Below are positions 23,265-34,800 of a stretch of DNA of 64,000 nucleotides, piece by piece (the first letter of the stretch is position 1; each line of letters starts with the position of its first letter). The notes beneath the pieces are model-generated. The model did no database searches. It was not told the origin of the DNA and saw only the letters and a list, made by a program, of their open reading frames with translations. The position numbers and the translations under genes were made by a program. Source of the DNA: Cunninghamia lanceolata (taxonomy: Eukaryota > Streptophyta > Pinopsida > Cupressales > Cupressaceae); the NCBI GenBank assembly GCA_027924645.1, contig BSBN01001017.1, positions 6,164,501 to 6,228,500 on the forward strand, in the 5' to 3' direction.

Positions 23265-24326
23265 TCAGTTATATTTTTCTCTTCTAGCATGAAAAACAAA
23301 CATTACAGTGCCTTTAGGGTTAGTACTTGCTTTCGGACCCTTTTCCTTCACACAGCTTCCAAAGTTAGTAGAAATAGTTTCATCTCTTAGGGCTATGAAT
23401 AAGCATTCATTATCGTTATCATCCTCATAATCAGATTCACCATTGGATATACTTGCATCTTCTCTAACATAGTAATTTTTCTTAATCATCTTACCTATGT
23501 TTTCCCTATTATTAATTCTCAAAGATCTATCTAGACATCTTGAAGCATAATGACCTATTTTTCCACAACTGAAACATTTAAAAGGCAACTTACCACTGAA
23601 CTTTCTAGTACCCTTTTTCATCCTTCTCACAAAGTTAGCTTCCACTTCATCAAGGTCTTTTGGATCTGATTCCACAATTTTCTCTAATTTGTTAGCCTTA
23701 AAAGTAGTCTCAAACTTTATAGTTCCACTAGTTGTTCCAAACTCTCTTATTTCAAAAGTAGTTAAGGTGCCAACCAACTAATCTTTGGTAAACTGATTCA
23801 AATTTTGTAATTCTTCAATAGAAGAAACCTTATTACTATAAGCTTTAGGAAGAGTTCTGAGTACCTTCAATATCACTTCTTTATCATCTATGTGTCTACC
23901 AAGTCCTTTGATGCCATTGACAACTCCATCCACCTTCTATAAGTAGCTTGTAATGTTTTCATCTTCATGCATTCGCATGGTATCAAATGTAAGCTTCAAA
24001 TTCTGCATTTTAGCTTGTTTGACCTTATCATCTCCTTCATAAAAAGTTTCCAACTTTTCCCAAATCTCATTGGCAGTTTTCAAATTCACAACTTTCACCA
24101 ACTTAAAATTAGTAAGACCACTTAAAAGAGCATGTTTTTTCTTACCATCAATTTCTGCAGGTTTGATCTCATCATCAATATTTATACCATTCTCAAGTAC
24201 AATGTAATTAGACCTAACAGATTTCTAGATCCCATAACCAAGAGCAATTAGAAAGTCTTCCATCCTTACCTTCTAGAGAGCATAGTCTGATCCATCAAAC
24301 AAGGGAATATCCTTCTTGTGCACCAT
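23265..24326 (-). pseudogene. C1 gag
   Basis: Start at ATG 24326, shortly after the primer site. It reads HKKDIPLFDGSDYAL-stop-KVRMEDFL, a typical copia gag start where the stop replaces Trp. WEKLETFYEGDDKVKQAKMQ and a helical capsid region follow. One CCHC knuckle CFSCGKIGHYASRC lies near 23560, and an acidic tail leads to protease. Gag would form the particle and bind RNA. Four TAG/TAA stops interrupt it. Confidence 0.88.
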
Positions 24327-24364
24327 CCCGTATCTACCTCAAGATGTTAAGCTTTCTTCAAAGG

Positions 24365-24384
24365 AACTTCATTCTGATACCAAT
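24365..24384 (-). other. C1 primer-binding site
   Basis: The minus strand reads ATTGGTATCAGAATGAAG directly after the LTR end, matching the initiator tRNA-Met site over TTGGTATCAGA. Confidence 0.85.
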
Positions 24385-25996
24385 TGTTGAATGCACAAGA
24401 CAGTTGAGAGTGGGGGTGAATCAGTTATATCAAAAAAATTCAAACCCTCACAAACATTCAGATCCACATTAACCTTTAAACTTGTTATGATGATTAAGCA
24501 TGAAAATCAAATAACATAAACTAAATCATAATAGCACCAAACGCAAGACAACGCTAGATTTTACGTGGAAAACCCAAGAAGGGAAAAATCACGGTGAGGA
24601 TTAGCTCACAATATAAAGTAGTAGCAACACTGAATTACAAAGGATCACTGCCAGATGGCTCACTAACCAGAAGAAAGAAAGAAATGCTCACTGCCAAAGG
24701 ACTCAATCTCCAGAAGAAAAAGATAGAAGAGAAGGCTCACTTCCAGGGATGAACTGATATAATTGCATCTAACCTATGCATGGAGTTTAGTTCCAATGAA
24801 GTTCAATATTCATAACACAAACAACACCTTTGCAGCAACATTGAAAAATAGTAGACACCTTCTATTCACTACATCCAATAGCCTAACACATGAAATCTCT
24901 TACTTCACTGATCAAATTCACATCACAAACATCATATCCTTTGTGCATCCATCCAATCATGAATCTTGGACACTTATTTATACCATCATCAACCATGAAA
25001 ACATTCTTTAAGGTCGGTAACACATCTTAACCCATAAAATTCAAATTAGGTCTGGACCAAAACATTCCTACAGAAGAAAGGAATAAATGCAGACCACATC
25101 AAACCTTAGCACAGACCTAAATCCATACATACATGCTTCATCATGCTTTCACAATCACCAAAGCACAACTGCAATTAGTGTAAACAACCAAGTCAGCCAA
25201 ACTTGTGTTAACACTATGAACTTTTAAGTGCATGCTTCCTCAAAACCAAAAGATGACATGTGGATCATGCACCAAGATTGAAAATGATCTATAAACATCC
25301 ACAAGCACCTAAAAACTAACAAAAACCTTTGCAACATCTTTCACCTAAAGAAAGTTCACATTGGAGCTCTTAGATTACTCTGTCATCAACTGCAACTTAA
25401 GAGACCATCATCTACAACTGAAGAAACAAAATTGTGGAGCACCAAACCATGAACCACTTGAAATGAAGAAAAATATAGACCTTATAAGCATGAATCCAGA
25501 ACTGTAAAGCCATAAACAAGTCTACAGAGAAATGTAGAGAAAAACTATTTCTCCCAGACACCTCTATACTACTCAGAAACATTGTTTGTACAACAAACCA
25601 AAGCACAAAATCTGGAACATAGCATCTTTGAACACCTCTGAACAACATATTCAAACTACAAAAGCAAATCATCAATGGGAAATAAATACGGAGCAAAACT
25701 TGATCACAACTCTATTAAGCTAGAACACATCTTCAACACACTATTTCCTTTATTAATCAAATTTTCTCAAAAGCACTTGGAAACTAAACAACATAAGTAC
25801 ATTATCACCATCTTCAGTACCTCTACAAAGAAACCAAATCATCCAAGGCAACTGCTCATATCTTCATCTCTGTACAACACAAATTACTCATACTCTTGCA
25901 TCATTTCTTAACTCATACTCTTGACATAGTTGACACCAATGACAACACAAGCTTGTTGACATCAATGACAACACCAATTAGCACATACTTGCAACA
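24385..25996 (-). repeat. C1 right LTR (5' LTR)
   Basis: 1612 bp, direct copy of the left LTR without the TRIM. It contains the GTGGAAAACCC/ACGGTGAG hairpin region at about 24563-24594 and repeated GGCTCACT motifs. Ends TGTTGAATGC and CTTGCAACA. Confidence 0.93.
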
Positions 25997-26001
25997 AGAG
26001 C
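25997..26001. other. Right target-site duplication of C1 (AGAGC)
   Basis: Copy of 17797-17801. Confidence 0.95.
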
Positions 26002-27249
26002 TCTAATTTTAGCTGCCCCTGCTTACACTTGCTTCATTTTGGGCATTTTGCTCTTTTTTCCCCTATTTTCCCATTTTATTTTTTCTCTATATTCCAAAAA
26101 TGTAATATTTGCGAAATTTTTTTGGAAAAGGCAATGTGTTTTTAACTAGTCTTTAAATTTCAAAGCTTTATATCTTTTGCTTGGTAACTTAGACATGTGT
26201 GACATCTTTTACAAAAAGGGATTTATTTTTCATGATTCCATTGGTCACATTTATGTGCAAATTGGGCTAGTTGAACACACTAACTTTATAAAGTGCCACA
26301 TTTAGGAGGGGACAAAATAAACTTTAGGTTCTTTTAAAAATTGCTAGTGCTAAATCAAGTCACTCTTGTAAATAGGCTAAGTATTTGGGCATGATTTTAA
26401 TCGTCCTTCTTAGTCCTATAGCACTACATGATAAAGTGTCTGATTCAAGGGGGCGTAATTAAGCAATTTGGGGCACAAAATCAATAAAGTGCCAACCTTT
26501 AATGGGGGGTTTTAACTCTTGTATTTTCACCTATCAAAGATGAAGGGTTTAACCAACACACTAATCTTATAAAGTGTCACTTTCATGTATTATGGGGGGT
26601 CTCATACACCTTTTATCATTTTCTCTCCTATGGGGGAAAACATTTGTTGTACTTAGTGAAAGAAGTAGTACTTCTTCACTTGTATAATTTTCATGCATAT
26701 TTTCTCTCTTTTGGAGGTAGTTTTTTTCCCAGTGAGTTTTCTACCTTTCTCCATTTATGAGAGATTGCATTGTTCTTGGGTACCTCATCAGGCCTAGTTG
26801 TTGGGACCCAATTTTATATTTGCATTGTTCATGGGTACCTCACTAGGCTATAGCCAGGACCCATTTCATTTGTGCCCATATATTTTATACACTTAGGCAT
26901 AAGCCTACTTAGGTGTGCCCTTACACAATCTTGACACATGCCTCATTGAGGTGTCAAGGTTGTTGGGTGGTTAGGATAGGTGTCGACAACTAGTCTACTA
27001 ACTAGCCACTCATGCTAGTTTGTAGGGAGGCAACTTGCCACCACTCTTAGATGAGGAGTCTTTTCCTCAACTAAATAACTTACTATCCTCTCCTATATGT
27101 GCAAGCTTATTTGCCTATCAATCTACTCCAAGTTGGGTAATCAACATTGGCTTATGAATTCTTGGTTCTTATAATAACCACCTCAAGTCATTTCCATGAT
27201 GACCCAACAAACACATACAACCACCCCATAGCTCCCAATGTTGTAACAT
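26002..27249. repeat. Diverged LTR-retroelement debris
   Basis: Non-coding. Parts resemble 29440-29660 (shared TATAAAGTGCCA...TTTAGG and TTGG(C/T)AACTT) and 30180-30640 (shared TTTTCTCTCTTTTGGAGG, TATGAGAGAT, GGGTACCT, GCCTAGTTGTT). This suggests two old copies of one LTR or leader sequence. No ORF is worth calling. Confidence 0.5.
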
Positions 27250-27265
27250 GCTCTTTGATACCAAA
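27250..27265 (-). other. Orphan primer-binding site
   Basis: The minus strand reads TTTGGTATCAAAGAGC, close to the Met-tRNA primer site, immediately beside a TGTAATGTTG LTR-like end. Confidence 0.5.
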
Positions 27266-29232
27266 TGTAATGTTGTAACTTTTACACGAGGACATTAATG
27301 GACAAAAATAAGATGAACAAATTTTTACAATGTAATTGTAACACTCACATGTCACAATTGCGCACTCAAGAATGAAAACTACCACACAATGACACAAGAG
27401 AGAAGGTGGAAATAAGGACACACATTTCTCTACTTGACAAGAAAAATTGACATCAACAAATGGCTAACAAGCCAAGCAATGTTGACAAATGACCAACAAG
27501 ACAAAAGGAGGATCGATCACGAAGCCTCATAAGGACAAACATCCAACATGGATCCAAATGCATAGAATCCAATTGCTAACCATGAATCAACATGTTAACT
27601 AACAAAAATCATGATAAAAATTCAAATGAAGGTAATATACAATTCCCAATGCAAACTAACATTCATTAAAAATATGAGAAATACCATATGGAATTCCACA
27701 CTCATTTGAAACCAACATCAAGATGAGATAAATACAAATATGGGAATCTCATCCATTATGTGGGCACAATACAACTCAACTCATAAGCATAACAATAACC
27801 ATTAACATCCCATATAAAATATGGCTCCAACATGCCAATTTAATCATTTCTACACTTGAACAACTTCATAACATGACAATCTCCTTTCAAAACAAGGCTT
27901 GTTTGCCAACTAAACAATCATATAAACTAACAACATGAAGGAGGCTACTTCCCAAGCATAGAAGGATCACACTCCAATAATAAAGTTACATAAAAATAAT
28001 GTTACAAAATTAATAAATCACCTCCAAAGTGCTCCAATAGGCACAAGATACAACATGATCATAAATTAAATAATACACAATGAAATCTTCCATCTCCCAA
28101 AAGATCTTTTTGTAGGAACAATGGGAAAATTACCCACCACCCTACCGTATTGCCACTAATGAGTGCAATATATGTCTATGCCATTCTAGGAAACCCTCAA
28201 GCTATGGAGAAGAATATCATGTCAACACAACTATCAATCCAAGGCTCACACAAACAAGTGTCTCAAACAAGACACCAAGGTAATCCACACAAGGTTGAAC
28301 ATGGGTTCCACACACACCCAACACAACACTAAGGGGATCAAATGACTAGTAAATTTCAATGCACACCAACACATGAATGCACAAATAACATGGTCCAATA
28401 CATAATTCACCACAAGTTTACTCATAACCCAACCAAGCAAAAGAAGGGAAATAGTTTAACAAAAGAGCATCAATAGTTTTAAATTCATACACATCTTTCT
28501 TTTATTCATCATTGCTAACCATACCATTTCATTGCAGTGGAGAAGAGAAGGGAAAAGATTCCAAATCCATAATAGGACAATTCATCCATTAATGCATGTT
28601 AAAATATAATTTCTCAAAATGGAATATAGCATAGAAAATAAGATATAACATTATCACGTCAATAACATACATATAATCATCAAGATAAAGCAATGATGCA
28701 AGGGGATTATGGCCTTCTACTAGGCAACCCACAAGAAGACTAGATATCTATTCAAAACATGTAACACTCATATCCACGAGTGCGAAAGTATACAATTCTA
28801 ACATAAGGTCTATAAAAAGATCAACTTTGACCAAAAAGTTGAAAAGCAAGGAAAACGATGTCAAAACATGCGACACTCATCTCCAATAGGTAGGGAATCC
28901 TATTTCTCACATGAGACTTTTCGTCTCACAAAATAATATTGAAAACTAAGGTTTGTAACACAATTTTCATTTTTCAAAAAGAGGGAAAAACCTTAAAATC
29001 CCTAATTCCACCATTGGAAACATTCCTCAAGAATATTAAAATTTCAAATTTTCAAAATATAGAAAATTTGAAAAAATTGAAAAAATTAAAAATGCACAAC
29101 ACTTTTCAACTCAAATTAAATCTTTCCTACTCACAAACCATTCTAGGAAAATTTTGCCATAGCTTAGCCTCTTTTCTTGCATTTTCAAAATTAAATTTAA
29201 ATACAATTTTAAACACAATTAAATCTACTTCT
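27266..29232 (-). repeat. Candidate solitary or truncated LTR, right end unknown
   Basis: Starts TGTAATGTTGTAAC beside the orphan primer site, so it would be the 5' LTR of a minus-strand element. There is no coding signal through 29230, and the last 200 bp are A/T-rich with near-tandem GAAAATTTGAAAAAATTG. No second copy lies in the window, so extent and nature are uncertain. Confidence 0.35.
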
Positions 29233-29349
29233 TGTTAGTATAGGAATATTAACACTGTTACTTATTATTTAAATAAGTAAATTATGTGTATATTCCGCAC
29301 ATGGATTTAAGCCACCTTAGGTGGTTAGGTGTCAACTTGGAGAGTCCAA
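29233..29349 (+). repeat. Fragment of LTR family L3
   Basis: About 117 bp from TGTTAGTATAGGAATATT to GAGAGTCCAAC match 30670-30786 closely, then similarity stops abruptly. Probably the truncated 5' LTR of an old copia-type element. Confidence 0.65.
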
Positions 29350-30260
29350 CAAAGCTAGTTCTAGCACCGATAAAGCTGCATCGAGACGATTTGGGAATTG
29401 TCCCATTTTCTCAAAAAAATTTCCTTCTTTGTACAGCTAGATAAAGAACTCAAAAAATAATTGTATCTTTTGATTGGCAACTTGAAATTGAGTGTCATTT
29501 TTTTAGAAAGCAAATAATTTTTTGAGACTAATCTATATTGGAAATGATTTCGCACTGTTGTTATACATTGTCATTTTTCATTCCAATTAGACTTGTTTTC
29601 ATTATAAAGTGCCAAATTTAGGTGGGATAAATTAAATATTAAGTCACAAGGGGTCTTCTAATATCTAGGATAAAAATATTGAATTATGGGGGGGTTCATA
29701 GAGTTGTGTCAAAGAGAATTTCTGAGTTGTGCCAAGAGCACTTCCACAGAGATATGTTGAGTGTATTTCTGAGTTGTGCCAAGAGGACTTCCACAGATAT
29801 ATGTCAAGAGCACTTCCACTACTCCATCATTCTTCAACATTTTTCCTACATTGTATTGAGATGTGTCACGATCACTTCCACTACAATATCACCATCACCT
29901 AATGCTACATGTGCAACTAGAGTTGATTCTTCAAGGACTTCCAGAGATTCATCACAACAGAAGATTAACATCAGTTCATTTGCTTCTACAGATTTCAGAG
30001 TTGCTTCATAGAAGGCTTCCACAGAATCTTCAAAGCAAGACTTCACATTAGACTTGAATTGTATCCATATGGCATTCAATTGACATTTCACACATGGATC
30101 TTGTAAGTATTGCATGACTATCACTTTTAGTTTTATTGTGTCAAGTGCACTTCCATCGAGTTGTGTCTAGAACACTTTCTTATTTTCTCTCTTTTGGAGG
30201 AAAGTTTTTTCCTAGAGGGTTTTCTTTCTTTCTCCACCTTATGAGAGATGCATTTGTACA
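29350..30260 (+). repeat. Non-coding interior with short irregular repeats
   Basis: No coding signal. Between 29699 and 29880 a motif like GTTGTGCCAAGAG-ACTTCCAC recurs several times, with a further copy near 30138-30165. The rest resembles 26150-26790. Confidence 0.45.
30256..30260. other. Left target-site duplication of TRIM 2 (GTACA)
   Basis: GTACA directly before TGTTGGGCAT recurs at 30593-30597. Confidence 0.9.
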
Positions 30261-30592
30261 TGTTGGGCATTTAGCTGGCTGTTTCTCCCAAAAGGTGCAC
30301 CTGTCAGGAAACTACTACCATCCCAAATAAGGACTAGTGGGAGGCGATTAAGCCATGTCACGAATCCCGAAGGGGGACACTGACGTTTTTGCCAACAATC
30401 CCCCCCTCAGCATTACCCAAGGGGATTTGAACCCATGACCCGGCTCTAATACCACTTGTTGAGCATTGAGCTGGTCGTTTCTCCAAAAAGGCACACCTAT
30501 TAGGAAACTACTACCATCCCAGATAAGGACCAGTGGGAGGCGGTTAAGCCATGTCATGAATCTTGAAGGGGGACACTGACTTTTTGCCAACA
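30261..30592 (-). mobile_element. TRIM element 2 (332 bp), structurally intact
   Basis: Terminal repeats 30261-30397 (137 bp) and 30457-30592 (136 bp) run TGTTG...TTGCCAACA and enclose 59 bp. On the minus strand the interior starts with primer site AGTGGTATTAGAGCC, passes GGGTTCAAATCCCC and ends in a G-rich tract before the next repeat. GTACA flanks both sides. The LTR 3' half and interior resemble TRIM 1 (CCATGTCA(C/T)GAATC, GGGG(G/A)-(A/G)CACTGAC, GCATTACC), so both belong to one family. No coding capacity. Confidence 0.93.
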
Positions 30593-30597
30593 GTACA
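30593..30597. other. Right target-site duplication of TRIM 2 (GTACA)
   Basis: Copy of 30256-30260. The interrupted host sequence resumes with TGGGTACCT, as in the relative at 26780. Confidence 0.9.
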
Positions 30598-30657
30598 TGG
30601 GTACCTAATCAAGCCTAGTTGTTAGGACCCATCTTTATTATTCCCACCTAATCTGTG

Positions 30658-30669
30658 CTTAAGGAGGAG
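30658..30669 (+). other. Polypurine tract of L3 element
   Basis: TTAAGGAGGAG directly before TGTTAGTGTGGG. It marks what follows as a 3' LTR on the plus strand. Confidence 0.65.
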
Positions 30670-30890
30670 TGTTAGTGTGGGAATATTAACACTATTACTT
30701 AGTATTTAAATAAGTAATTATGTATATATTCCCCATATGGCTTTAAGCCACCTTAGGTGGTTAGGAGTCGACATGGAGAGTCCAACACAACTCTCCAAGA
30801 CACTTGTCAACACTCTTTCTTCCATCTCTAGTTGAGTGTTGAAGCCAACTACTAAGTTGAGTCAACCTCTCTACCTTATTGTTATGGAGT
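30670..30890 (+). repeat. L3 3' LTR, right end uncertain
   Basis: Begins TGTTAGTGTGGGAATATT after a purine tract and matches 29233-29349 over its first 117 bp. It then changes gradually into the G2 LTR-like region, and I cannot place the border exactly. Confidence 0.5.
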
Positions 30891-32137
30891 AAAAAGTAAC
30901 CTCATGCCTTTTTACCTCCTAGTTTAGCTCCTAGGTCCCCATGTTTACACTTTACATGTTTAAAACTTATCCTGAAGGAAATTCCCCTTGAAACCCATGT
31001 CAAATGGGACTTAGGGGCCCAATCTAAATGCTTAATCAAGACCCAAATTGGCCTTGGGACTTGGGCGCCCGTGCCCAAGTCCAAGCTGATTTACAGGGAC
31101 CCAAATTTAAATGTGTTAGCATAGGACCTTTAAAAAGGTTTCCCTTTGTCAGCCTTTTCAATTTAAGTTACGAATGTTAGTGGGAAAGCATATATAAGTG
31201 AGTTTATGTCTTCATTTTACACCTAGATGGATAATGTGAAATTGGGATATTGAGCTAAGGGATTTCAAGGCATTCATTGTGTTGCAGAGAAGAATTGTAT
31301 TGTTATTATGTTTGTTTATTGCAGATTTGGCTTCATCAATCCATCTCCTCATGATTTGAAGGATCTTCATCTCTATGAGGGCTTCACCTCTAAGGTGACA
31401 TCTATTTGTGCTTCAATCATTTTATTTGATCATTTCTTTGGCCTCTTCCTTCCATTAGACACACACTCTATCTAACAATGGTGTTGGAAGACTTGAATGT
31501 CGTTTTGGGGCTTGACCAAGTAAAGATCCTAAACACTACAACCCCCGAACCCCTCTCTTTGTGATTGCAAGTTACAGGTGTAGGATTGGGTGAAGTGAAG
31601 GTACAAAGAAGAAATTTAGAGCATAAGGATTTGAAATCTGGAGAAAATTTGTTGTGAATCTATCCTACTAGACTAGTGTGCCTGCCCCAGAGTCCTCCCA
31701 ATAGGAATTATCCTGAACTCAGAAGCTAAGCATTATTCGACACTGATCACTATTCCAAATCTATAGAAAAGTTGCCCTGTTAGAGTTGGGCGCCCACCTC
31801 ATAGTCCACAAAGTCTTCAACTCTAGAAATCCAACTTCTGATGAGTTTCTAATCCTTCTTGAGTGTCTTCCTATGTGATGATCTATAGCAGTTTAATCGT
31901 TTGTACCTAATTTTATTATAATTAGGGTTTGAGGTTTATTGAATCTAGGGTTTGACAAATCTTTCAATCTAATCAATGTTTCCATATCATTCCTAAGTAC
32001 ATCAATCTGTAGCTAAGTCCTATCCATCTATAGTGACTTGGCTGGGTTGTTGTCCTTGAATGTTTTTGTGAAAGGAGAGTTTGATTTGATAGATCTTGAC
32101 ACTATCCACCATCTTTCCCACTTTTCACATATAACAT
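30891..32137 (+). repeat. G2 5' LTR-like region, left end uncertain
   Basis: Non-coding DNA with a TATA-like CATATATAAGT at about 31187-31198. It ends CACATATAACA before a primer-site-like TTTTGGTGAACCC and then a gypsy gag. The other LTR is not in the window, so the 5' limit is a guess. Confidence 0.45.
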
Positions 32138-32153
32138 TTTGGTGAACCCATGT
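32138..32153 (+). other. G2 primer-binding site (probable)
   Basis: TTTTGGTGAACCCATG follows CATATAACA; a TTTGGTGA-type site downstream of the 5' LTR is common in plant gypsy elements. The tRNA is not identified. Confidence 0.5.
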
Positions 32154-32549
32154 TTTTACTGAACTTGCATCTTATTGAGTGTTGTGATCAGTCATTGCAT
32201 TGGAAAATTTTGTATACATTTAAAATAAATTGAAAAAACAAGCATCCTAGGCTTGCATTAAGACATAGTTTTGCATATTTTGCATTACATATCATAAAAA
32301 CATTTAATTTTCTGATTTTTACATCAGATCTGATATTTATTACATAAATTCATCTTTAATTCATATCAAATATTGCATCTACAGTTTCATTTGCTAGGGT
32401 TTTGCTTAAAAAGTTGCATTTTTCATATAACCTGGTCTTGGCAAAAACTAGGGTTTGTAGACAAAATTTCATTTTCAGATTTTGCTACTCCTTTCAACAT
32501 TCATTGAAATCAGATTTTAAAGTGTAGTGTTGGATCATAGTGCATACTT

Positions 32550-34800
32550 TTGGATCCTAGCTTTGAAACTTTCACTTTTTTCAATTACACATTATGTATT
32601 TCAACAAGCATAACTACCTTGCTCCTTGTGGTTGTTTTATTAGTTTATGCATTGAATGTTGTATGCTTTTGTATGAGTTGTATAACCCACTTCCCTAATA
32701 GAAACATCCCTCTAAGGAGAATTCATAGACTAATGGGTTCTAGTGTTTTGAATAGCACAAATATGCAAACATCAAAAAATCCATTGAACACTTACTTTAC
32801 AAAGGGTGAAACACAAAGTTTGCAAGATATCATACCTCCTACCACTACAATTGAAGAACAAACATTTCATGATTTTGAAGATCCTATTGATGTGATAGAA
32901 CATGCACTTGATGAACAAATTAACAAGCTAGATAGAGAGCTATTTGATTTTCAAGCATTTGTGGAAAAAGAAAGGATAGCTGAAGAGGCTATACCTGTTG
33001 TTCATAGTTTAAGAGGGTTATTAAAAGAGGACAAGATAGTGTTAACACACTCCATGGGATAGCCCATATAGTGGGTAACGCCATCATGTCAATGGATAAC
33101 TGTGTGAATACTATTAACAGTGTGTCATCACCGATTCATACATAGGTATCAACACCTATACCGACTACCAGAATGTCCTCTTTCACATCATCAATCCTCA
33201 CTACTAATGCACAAGCTTTTAGTAATGCTACCACTAGCATGGGAGTATCAAATGGAATTAATTCACAGAATTACAAGACTGTGGGATTCAATTATCAAAA
33301 CCTAGCACCTAAGGTGTCCTCCTTTATGAATAACTATTCCCAACCACCTATCTATTCCACCTATTCTCAACCACCTCTCCATTCCACCTATTATCAACCA
33401 CCTTTCACTTATAATTGTTCTCAACCACCTTTTATTACCACTCACAATCAATCACCTTTGAATTCCATGACTACAGCTTCCAATTCCTCTAACCCACCAA
33501 CCGCATCACCTAATGATGCCCTTTCAAACCAACTCTTGCAAAGCATGACCTCCTTATAGTAGAAAGTGACAAATTTGACCAATGCTTCTTCTCAACCTAA
33601 TATACCAACATATCATTCTCATAATCCTTTATCTTTTTCAATCTTAAGAGCTCAAATGCCTAATAAGTTTGAGACTCCTTGCTTTGAAAAGTATAGTGGT
33701 AAAAGTGATTTTAATACTCATGTGGCAGCATTCATAGTGATGTGTAGTGATTTCTTCTTTGAAGAGGACTTTCTAGCAAAACTCTTCCCACAATCTCTCA
33801 AAGTTACTGCTTTGGAGTGGTTTTTCTATTTACCTCCTAATTCAATAAAATCCTTCTCAGCAGCTAGTTGATCAATTCTTACAACATTTCCAAGAAAACA
33901 TTGGACCTACTGTCTCTTTGATTGATTTGGTTCATTACAAACAAGGACAGAAAGAAAAGTTATTAACTAAGTTTATCAATTGATATAAAGCTCTTTTTGC
34001 ATAGATACAATATCTGATTATAGATGAGGATGTTCAGAAGATATTCATTATGAACAACCTAACATCTATGATAAAATCTTCTTGATGAAGTATAGTTCTT
34101 TTCAACATCTATGCATAGCTCTTCATGATTACCAACTCTTGTCTAGTCAGTATGAAAATCAAAACTCATTGGCTCAAGTTGGTCAATCCACAGTTGGAAC
34201 AGCTCAAAACAAATTTAAGAGGAATAACAAGAGTTTCATCAAGATCAATGGGCAACATTCAAATAATTTTCAATCACAAGTGTCCGCTATTGGTAATTCT
34301 AAATGGGCACTATTTTAATTCAAACAACAACAAAGATAGGTTACTCCATTATCTGAATCTCTTCAATCAATTATGAATAAAGTAGTAAGCAACAATCTTT
34401 TGAAGCTTCCTCTTGTGAAACCATTTGATAGCAATAGGATACAAGGACCATCATTTGATGCTAATGCCTTTTGTCAGTATCACCGCTCGACAGGACATGA
34501 CACCAAATGATGTATGCATCTAAAACATGAAATTAAAGACCTCATCAATTCTAATGTAATATAGGTAACTGGTGTGAATGACAATATAAATAAGTCAGTT
34601 GCCCCTCCAAATCAGAATTTACAAATCTTTACAAATCATTTTCCTAAGCATAACGACAACAATATGGTAGAGAAAAATACAATAGAGTAGGAAGATGACT
34701 ATCTCGACTATGATGAAATAATTGGTATGATAGAAGTGGATAAGGAAAACATTGAAGACTCACCTTGTCCATGTGGAGACAACTAAAATGCACTAAATAC
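32550..34800 (+). pseudogene. G2 gag, Tat/Athila-like, broken
   Basis: The first part (32550-33062) has a hydrophobic N-terminal stretch, then an acidic helical region. A Gln/Pro/Tyr-rich part follows (33173-33559) with about six repeats of a Y-x-QPP-type motif. The capsid core (33566-34080) reads MPNKFETPCFEKYSGKSDFN, HVAAFIVMCSDFF, LAKLFPQSLKVTALEWF and DLVHYKQGQKEKL, which I recognise from Tat/Athila-type gag. A knuckle FCQYHRSTGHDTK-stop-C then LKHEIKDLI (about 34468-34550) is characteristic of the same group. Stops and a frameshift disable it. No pol follows; C2 begins at 36204. Confidence 0.82.

Larger units (their letters stand above)
17802..25996 (-). mobile_element. C1: full-length Ty1/copia (Sirevirus-like) element
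   Basis: Two LTRs flank minus-strand gag, protease, integrase, RT and RNase H in copia order. A Met-tRNA primer site adjoins the right LTR and several purine tracts precede the left LTR. Repeated purine tracts are a published Sirevirus hallmark. Many stops, mostly at Trp or Gln codons, and frameshifts make it defective. A TRIM element interrupts the left LTR. Confidence 0.93.
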
